DNA from: Alkalimarinus sediminis
GTDB taxonomy: Bacteria > Pseudomonadota > Gammaproteobacteria > Pseudomonadales > Oleiphilaceae
Length of the DNA: 64,000 bases
Assembly: GCF_026427595.1 (NCBI RefSeq)
Contig: NZ_CP101527.1
Span: 2,327,501 to 2,391,500, forward strand
Direction of reading: 5' to 3'
How positions within the stretch are numbered: the stretch's first letter is position 1; every line of letters begins with the position of its first letter. The notes under the pieces were generated by a model. It was not told the DNA's origin and searched no databases. It saw nothing but the letters and a program-made list of their open reading frames with translations. The position numbers and the translations under genes were made by a program. This document shows positions 57,275 through 64,000 of this stretch, one piece after another.

Positions 57275-58173
57275 TATTCATCCCCCTCAGAGGCTGAGGT
57301 TGACTCGCTGATATCAGAATCTACCTGTTCATCGACTAACTCATCGATACCACTGACCTGTTTGGCAACAATCAGCACTAATCGACTTCGGTTAAGCTGT
57401 GCTTTCGGTTGTGCAGTCACCTTGGCAAATGGTTGCCCTGGGTCATGCTGTACAGAAGCTACTTCAGCAACAGGGTAACCTGGCGGGAATAGCCCTCCCA
57501 AACCAGAGCTCACCAGTAAATCTCCTTCTTTTATATCTGCTGTATCCGGCACATTAGCTAGCTCTAGGTAATCAAAGCTACCGTTACCCAACGCAATCGC
57601 TCTAACGCCATTTCTATTAACTTGAACAGGCACTGCATGGCTGTTATCCGAGATCAGCAATACCCTGCTGGCAAACTCGCTCACCTCTATCACCTGACCA
57701 ATAAGCCCACTTGAATCCAATACCGCCTGCCCAACCATCACCTGGTCTGAGCGCCCTTTATTCACCATCACTGTATGCTTGAAAGGGTCTGGACTGACAC
57801 CGATTAGCTCTGCAACCTTAACCGTTTCATCCACCACACCAGAGGCATTTAACAACTCTCTCAGGCGACCATTCTCAGCCATAATAAACGCAAACTTTTG
57901 TGCTTTTCGCTCAAGCACGAGGGTTCTTGCTTTCATCGCATCAACATCTTCTTGTAGCTGTTGTCGCGATGTAGTCGTCGCATCGACCCAATCAACAACA
58001 CCTCGCGGCAAATTACTCAGCCACTGCATAGGCGTTAAGGCAGAGCTCATAGCATGACGAACCGAGTGCAAATAATCGAAACGGCTATCCACAAAAATAA
58101 GGAGACAAGAGATGACAGCGACTAACAGCAGACGGTAGCCTAAATATGGACCCTGAACAAAGATTGTCTTAAT
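57274..58173 (-). CDS. mreC: Rod-shape protein MreC, apparent ATT start
   Basis: The frame from GTG 58092 gives only 272 aa and lacks the membrane anchor. The same frame is open upstream and encodes the missing N-terminus: IFVQGPYLGYRLLLVAVISC then LLIFVDSRFDYL, matching other MreC proteins (GP-x-L-x-x-RLLL). The only start in reach is ATT (58173-58171), six bases after a strong AAGGAG. No ATG, GTG or TTG occurs between the upstream in-frame stop and 58092. This gives 299 aa, the normal size. A coiled coil (about 70-100) and the beta-rich MreC domain follow. Periplasmic scaffold of the elongasome. Confidence 0.9.
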   Translation of the reverse strand: MKTIFVQGPYLGYRLLLVAVISCLLIFVDSRFDYLHSVRHAMSSALTPMQWLSNLPRGVVDWVDATTTSRQQLQEDVDAMKARTLVLERKAQKFAFIMAENGRLRELLNASGVVDETVKVAELIGVSPDPFKHTVMVNKGRSDQVMVGQAVLDSSGLIGQVIEVSEFASRVLLISDNSHAVPVQVNRNGVRAIALGNGSFDYLELANVPDTADIKEGDLLVSSGLGGLFPPGYPVAEVASVQHDPGQPFAKVTAQPKAQLNRSRLVLIVAKQVSGIDELVDEQVDSDISESTSASEGDE

Positions 58174-58185
58174 TGCAGACTCCTT
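58174..58185 (-). promoter_or_regulatory. Shine-Dalgarno that decides the mreC start
   Basis: AAGGAG (58185-58180 on the minus strand), followed by six bases and ATT. Its strength and spacing favour initiation at ATT 58173. Confidence 0.75.
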
Positions 58186-58291
58186 TACACATTTTCAATC
58201 AGGATTAGGTTCTAATTAGGTATAGCTTGATACGCTTGGCGTAGCAAACCCCTTCAAATTTAAGCCAAAAAAACAAAGGCTATATAACGGC

Positions 58292-58320
58292 AAAAGCCAG
58301 ACCTTTCATGCCTGGCTTTT
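58292..58320 (-). terminator. Terminator between mreB and mreC
   Basis: Stem AAAAGCCAG/CTGGCTTTT with an 11-base loop, 20 bases past the mreB stop, ending in T residues on the minus strand. It probably lowers mreC/mreD relative to mreB. Confidence 0.75.
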
Positions 58321-58339
58321 AAGCTAATAGTGTTAAGCG

Positions 58340-59769
<1,430 letters not shown>

Positions 59770-60057
59770 GTGTCGATAAAACGCGAAGACGCAGAAAACA
59801 TTGCCCGATTGGCAAAACTGCAAATTAGCGATGATCAACTGGAAAAAATTACTGGTGATCTGTCTAATATACTTAGCCTGGTAGACCAGCTACAAGCAGC
59901 TGATACCAGCAACATCGAACCGATGGCTCATCCGATGGACGCTGTTCAGCGCCTTCGTCCAGACCAGGTTACAGAAACAAACAATCGCGAAGCCTTTCAA
60001 AAAATAGCCCCGGCAACAGAAGAGGGTCTATATCTCGTACCTAAGGTCATTGAATGA
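59770..60057 (+). CDS. gatC: Asp-tRNA(Asn)/Glu-tRNA(Gln) amidotransferase subunit C
   Basis: 95 aa from GTG 59770, with a GAGGGAG ribosome binding site. [18 protein letters not shown] and the C-terminal [12 protein letters not shown] are typical. GatC stabilises the GatA-GatB complex. First of the gatCAB operon. Confidence 0.94.
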   Translation: MSIKREDAENIARLAKLQISDDQLEKITGDLSNILSLVDQLQAADTSNIEPMAHPMDAVQRLRPDQVTETNNREAFQKIAPATEEGLYLVPKVIE

Positions 60058-60151
60058 GTATAACTGAACCGTGTTTGTTCCACGCTTAAACCACTGCGTA
60101 CACGAAGCAACAGTTAACATTACCGTCTAACTTTAAAGATCAAAAATTGCC

Positions 60152-61606
60152 ATGCACAATAAAACAGTAGCCGAACTTTCAAAAGGACTCGCAACTGGAG
60201 AGTTTTCCAGTGTTGAGCTAACCCAGCACTTTTTAACGCGTATAAAACAACAAGACCCTGCACTGAACAGCTTCATTACTGTATGCAATGAAGAGGCACT
60301 CATAGATGCTAAAGCAGCAGATGCCAAGATTGCAGCAGGAGACGCCAACCCTTGGACCGGTATTCCATTTGCACATAAAGATATTTTTTGTACTCAAGGC
60401 GTCAAAACTAGCTGTGGTTCAAAGATGCTTGATAACTTTATCCCACCCTACGACTCAACGGTCACTCACAATTTCAAACAACAGCGCGCGGTTTGCTTGG
60501 GTAAAACCAATATGGATGAGTTCGCCATGGGCTCTTCAAATGAGTCTAGCTACTACGGTCGAGTCACAAACCCTTGGGGTGAGAACTTAGTGCCTGGAGG
60601 TTCATCGGGGGGTTCTGCTGCTGCCGTTGCCGCTAGATTAACTCCCGCCGCCACAGCAACAGACACCGGCGGTTCGATTCGACAACCTGCAGCGCTTTGC
60701 GGTGTTACTGGCCTAAAGCCTACCTATGGTCGAGTTTCAAGGTATGGCATGATTGCATTTGCTTCCAGTTTAGATCAGGGTGGCCCTATCGCTAGAACCG
60801 CTGAAGACGCTGCAATGATGCTTAACGTAATGGCGAGCTATGACGATAAAGACTCAACCTGCATCGAACGAGACGTACCAGACTACACCGCCACACTCAA
60901 TAATAGCATTGAAGGTCTAAACATAGGGCTGCCAAAGGAGTTCTTTTCAGAACACCTAGATTCAAATATGCAGCAGCAGGTTGAAAACGCAGTTAAAGAG
61001 CTTGAAAAGCTTGGCGCTAATATAAAAGAGATCAGTCTTCCTCATACTGAGCTTTCAGTCCCGGCTTACTACGTGATCGCGCCTGCCGAATGTTCTGCCA
61101 ACCTCTCTCGCTTTGACGGCGTTAGATACGGACATCGCTGCGAAGATCCAAAAGACCTTGAAGACCTATACTGTAGAAGTCGCACCGAAGGGTTTGGCGA
61201 CGAAGTCAAACGCCGCATTATGGTGGGAGCCTATGCATTATCGGCTGGTTACTACGATGCATACTACCGCAAAGCCCAACAGGTTCGCAGACTTATCAAA
61301 AATGACTTTGCCACAGCCTTTAATGACATAGATTTAATTGTAGGGCCTACCTCACCATCCCCTGCATTTGGATTTAACTCTAAAGGTGATGACCCGGTAA
61401 AAATGTATCTTGAAGATATATTTACCATTTCAACAAACTTGGCCGGGCTTCCTGGTATGTCGATACCAGCAGGGATGGTTAATAATCTACCAGTAGGCTT
61501 GCAACTGATTGGTAACTATTTTGATGAAGCCCGTTTACTTAACGTTTCTCATCAATTCCAGCAAGTAACAGACTGGCACACTAAAGCCCCCAAAGGTTTT
61601 GAATAA
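60152..61606 (+). CDS. gatA: Glutamyl-tRNA(Gln) amidotransferase subunit A
   Basis: 484 aa amidase-signature enzyme that releases ammonia from Gln. The Ser-cisSer-Lys region is clear: FAHKDIF for Lys, [14 protein letters not shown] and [11 protein letters not shown]. Works with GatB and GatC to correct Glu-tRNA(Gln) and Asp-tRNA(Asn). 94 bp after gatC. Confidence 0.97.
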   Translation: MHNKTVAELSKGLATGEFSSVELTQHFLTRIKQQDPALNSFITVCNEEALIDAKAADAKIAAGDANPWTGIPFAHKDIFCTQGVKTSCGSKMLDNFIPPYDSTVTHNFKQQRAVCLGKTNMDEFAMGSSNESSYYGRVTNPWGENLVPGGSSGGSAAAVAARLTPAATATDTGGSIRQPAALCGVTGLKPTYGRVSRYGMIAFASSLDQGGPIARTAEDAAMMLNVMASYDDKDSTCIERDVPDYTATLNNSIEGLNIGLPKEFFSEHLDSNMQQQVENAVKELEKLGANIKEISLPHTELSVPAYYVIAPAECSANLSRFDGVRYGHRCEDPKDLEDLYCRSRTEGFGDEVKRRIMVGAYALSAGYYDAYYRKAQQVRRLIKNDFATAFNDIDLIVGPTSPSPAFGFNSKGDDPVKMYLEDIFTISTNLAGLPGMSIPAGMVNNLPVGLQLIGNYFDEARLLNVSHQFQQVTDWHTKAPKGFE

Positions 61607-61711
61607 GAACAGCCCTACAGGCTGGAAAATATAAGTGCCATTGAGGCCAAAAATTAGATACTCACCCGCCTACGACATCAGGCGGGATATATGAGCAAAG
61701 AGGTTTATAGT

Positions 61712-63160
61712 ATGCAATGGGAAACAGTGATCGGATTAGAAATCCACGCTCAACTCACCACCCAGTCAAAAATTTTCTCAGGTTCTAGCACTCAATTTGG
61801 TGCGGAGCCCAATACGCAAGCGTCTGCCGTAGACTTAGCTATGCCTGGAACCTTGCCAGTGCCTAACGAGCAAGCCTTTCGTAACGCCATCAAATTTGGC
61901 CTGGCAATCGATGCAGACATCAATAAACGTTCTGTGTTTGAGCGTAAGAACTATTTTTACCCAGATCTCCCTAAGGGTTATCAAACCACACAATTAGAGC
62001 AGCCCATCGTCGGTGCAGGGCATGTTGAGATTCAGTTAAAAGATGGTAGTAAAAAGACTATTAGAATCCACCACGCACACCTAGAAGAAGATGCAGGTAA
62101 GTCACTACATGAAGACTTTCATGGTATGTCAGGCATTGATCTAAACCGCGCCGGTACACCTCTGATTGAGATCGTCACCGAACCCGACATGAGTAACGCT
62201 GAAGAGGCCGTTGCTTTTGCTCGCAAACTTCACGGACTGGTGACTTCGCTAGGCATCTGTGATGGTGAAATGTCACAAGGCTCATTGCGCTTTGACGTAA
62301 ACATATCGGTTCGCCCAAAAGGTCAAGAGAAGCTCGGCACACGAACCGAAACCAAAAACTTAAACTCATTCAGGTTTATGGAAAAAGCCATAAAACTGGA
62401 AGTAGAGCGCCAAATCGAATTAATTGAAGATGGCGGCGAAGTAGTACAAGAGACTCGCCTTTATGATGGCGACAAAGACGTCTCTCGCTCTATGAGAAGC
62501 AAAGAAGAAGCCAACGATTACCGTTACTTCCCCTGCCCTGACCTTCTGCCAGTGGTATTTGATGACGACTATATCGAAGCCATTCGAGCAACACTACCTG
62601 AGCTGCCTGAAGCTCGACAAGCCCGCTTTATTGCTGAGTTTGGCCTGTCCGAGTATGATGCCGGTATTCTAAGTGCTGAAACAGGCACAGCTGACTTTTT
62701 CGAAGCAACTGCTAAAACCTGCAATGATGCAAAACTAGCCGCAAACTGGGTCACTGGTGAACTATCTGCTCGCCTCAACAGCGAAGAGAAAAGCATAACA
62801 AGTATCGACCTTAAAGCAGAGCAATTAGGTACCCTGATTAGCCGCATTAAAGACGGCACTATTTCATCTTCAGGCGCCAAAAAAGTATTTGACGCATTAT
62901 GGACTGGCGAAGACTCGAATGTTGACAACCTGATCGAAGCCAAAGGTTTGAAGCAAGTATCTGATACCGGTGCACTTGAAAAAATTGTTGATGACGTGCT
63001 TGCGGACATGGCAGATCAAATCGCGCAATATAAAGCGGCAGATGAGAAGAAGCGCAAGAAACTAATGGGTGGCTTTATGGGTCCATTGATGAAAGCGTCA
63101 AAAGGACAGGGTAATCCTAAGCTATTTAATCAGATTTTAGCTAAGAAACTAGCTGATTAA
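61712..63160 (+). CDS. gatB: Aspartyl/glutamyl-tRNA amidotransferase subunit B
   Basis: 482 aa from ATG 61712 ([15 protein letters not shown]), the usual GatB start; a further ATG at 61691 is open. [19 protein letters not shown] and [13 protein letters not shown] are conserved. Carries the kinase-like site that activates misacylated tRNA, plus a C-terminal YqeY-like tail. Confidence 0.97.
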   Translation: MQWETVIGLEIHAQLTTQSKIFSGSSTQFGAEPNTQASAVDLAMPGTLPVPNEQAFRNAIKFGLAIDADINKRSVFERKNYFYPDLPKGYQTTQLEQPIVGAGHVEIQLKDGSKKTIRIHHAHLEEDAGKSLHEDFHGMSGIDLNRAGTPLIEIVTEPDMSNAEEAVAFARKLHGLVTSLGICDGEMSQGSLRFDVNISVRPKGQEKLGTRTETKNLNSFRFMEKAIKLEVERQIELIEDGGEVVQETRLYDGDKDVSRSMRSKEEANDYRYFPCPDLLPVVFDDDYIEAIRATLPELPEARQARFIAEFGLSEYDAGILSAETGTADFFEATAKTCNDAKLAANWVTGELSARLNSEEKSITSIDLKAEQLGTLISRIKDGTISSSGAKKVFDALWTGEDSNVDNLIEAKGLKQVSDTGALEKIVDDVLADMADQIAQYKAADEKKRKKLMGGFMGPLMKASKGQGNPKLFNQILAKKLAD

Positions 63161-63173
63161 TCAGGCTAGTAGC

Positions 63174-63270
63174 ATCGCGCCAAAGTGGCGCTCCTACAAA
63201 GTAGATTCACTACTAACGTCACTACGAGCGACGAAGTTTAAGTTTTTGTAGGAGCCACTTTGGCGCGAAT
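63174..63270. repeat. REP-like inverted pair, copy 2
   Basis: Left arm (63174-63198) and right arm TGTAGGAGCCACTTTGGCGC (63247-63266) are near-perfect reverse complements, 48 bp apart. It lies between the convergent gatB and pdxJ genes, as copy 1 lies between thiolase and zapE. It resembles Pseudomonas REP sequences such as GTAGGAGCGAGCTTGCTCGC in layout. Confidence 0.85.
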
Positions 63271-63300
63271 ATTTTGAATATCGTAATTTAACGAATATAC

Positions 63301-64000
63301 CTATCGAGATGCTCTCTCAATTATCGCCTTCATCTCTTTCACTGCTTCCTTTAACCCCACGAAAACTGCATGTGCAATAATACTGTGGCCAATATTGAGC
63401 TCATTGATACCCTTGATTGCAGCGATTGCATCAGTATTATGATAATGCAGCCCATGACCGGCATTAACAATTAACCCCTGACTAAGCGCATACTCAACCC
63501 CAGCCTTAATTTTTTCGAATTCTGAGGCAACACTCTCGGGGGAAGTCGCATCTGCATAATGTCCGGTATGGATCTCGATAGCCGGAGCACCGCATCGAAC
63601 TGCCGCATCAATTTGAGCAAAGTCGGCATCAATAAACAGGGATGCCTCACTCCCCATTTCAGCTAATCGACTACACGCATCGGTTATTTTTGCTTCCTGA
63701 GCCAAGACATCCAGACCGCCTTCGGTCGTAAGCTCTTCACGCTTTTCAGGCACTAGGCAGCAATGCTCTGGTTTAACTCGCTCAGCAAACTGTAACATAT
63801 TCTCAGTTACCGCCATTTCGAGGTTCATTCGGGTATTTAAAGTTTCTTTTAAAACCAATACATCCCGCTCTTGAATATGCCTTCGATCTTCACGAGGATG
63901 GATTGTAATACCGTCTGCCCCGGCTTCTTCTGCTAATAGAGCCGCTAACACAGGGTCAGGATACCGCGTCCCCCTTGCCTGACGAAGCGTTGCCACATGA
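63301..64000 (-). CDS. pdxJ: Pyridoxine 5'-phosphate synthase PdxJ, 5' end cut by the window
   Basis: About 233 codons in the window; the start is beyond the right edge. The frame opens [17 protein letters not shown], which in other PdxJ follows [27 protein letters not shown] and the final [15 protein letters not shown] are conserved. Condenses 1-deoxy-D-xylulose 5-phosphate with 3-amino-2-oxopropyl phosphate. The GTG at 63996 is internal, not the start. Confidence 0.96.
   Translation of the reverse strand, partial: HVATLRQARGTRYPDPVLAALLAEEAGADGITIHPREDRRHIQERDVLVLKETLNTRMNLEMAVTENMLQFAERVKPEHCCLVPEKREELTTEGGLDVLAQEAKITDACSRLAEMGSEASLFIDADFAQIDAAVRCGAPAIEIHTGHYADATSPESVASEFEKIKAGVEYALSQGLIVNAGHGLHYHNTDAIAAIKGINELNIGHSIIAHAVFVGLKEAVKEMKAIIERASR

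Noticed and set aside
57274-58092. MreC starting at GTG 58092
   Set aside because: It would lack the membrane anchor, while the upstream in-frame codons encode a well-matching MreC N-terminus.

Overview
The window is chromosomal DNA of a gammaproteobacterium, probably a marine member of the Pseudomonadales/Oceanospirillales. The evidence is gene order: pilA-pilB-pilC-pilD-coaE-yacG, then hisD-hisG-murA-ibaG-mlaBCDEF, then kdsD-lptC-lptA-lptB-rpoN-hpf-ptsN-rapZ-npr, then nit-yhdP-rng-maf-mreDCB facing gatCAB. These blocks resemble Pseudomonas, but base composition looks only moderate in GC. The species cannot be named from this sequence. I saw no prophage, insertion sequence, CRISPR array, rRNA or tRNA.

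Region 1 (1-11 kb): the end of an archaeal-type nucleoside phosphorylase gene overlaps a class III-like PRPP synthetase gene. A gap without large ORFs follows. It holds a Csr/Rsm-type regulatory RNA with a GacA box and a Rho-independent terminator, and a 56-aa ORF. Next is the type IV pilus block: a pilin with a C-terminal serine behind a sigma-54 promoter, a Wzy_C-type ligase (candidate pilin glycosyltransferase) with three poly-G tracts, and PilB, PilC and PilD. Housekeeping genes coaE, yacG, a HIT protein, a CidA/LrgB pair and trmO come after.

Region 2 (11-30 kb): the accessory part. It holds a PilZ protein, a YkgJ protein, a hybrid histidine kinase, an ArsR regulator divergent from a DUF2892 membrane protein, two outer-membrane proteins (DUF3187, YfaZ), an 831-aa lipoprotein I do not recognise, a Bax-like glucosaminidase, a MalT-like LuxR regulator with a DUF1329/DUF1302 pair, and a thiolase.

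Region 3 (30-47 kb): cell division and envelope genes: zapE/zapG, Nif3, hisD/hisG, murA, ibaG, the Mla phospholipid transporter, a CaCA-type antiporter, kdsD, lptCAB, rpoN and the PTS-Ntr genes. kdsC is absent from its usual place between kdsD and lptC.

Region 4 (47-64 kb): mgtE, darP, a nitrilase-family amidase, yhdP, rng, maf, mreDCB, gatCAB and the start-truncated pdxJ. mreC appears to start at an ATT codon behind a strong Shine-Dalgarno. Two convergent junctions (about 29.1 kb and 63.2 kb) carry paired REP-like palindromes of one family.
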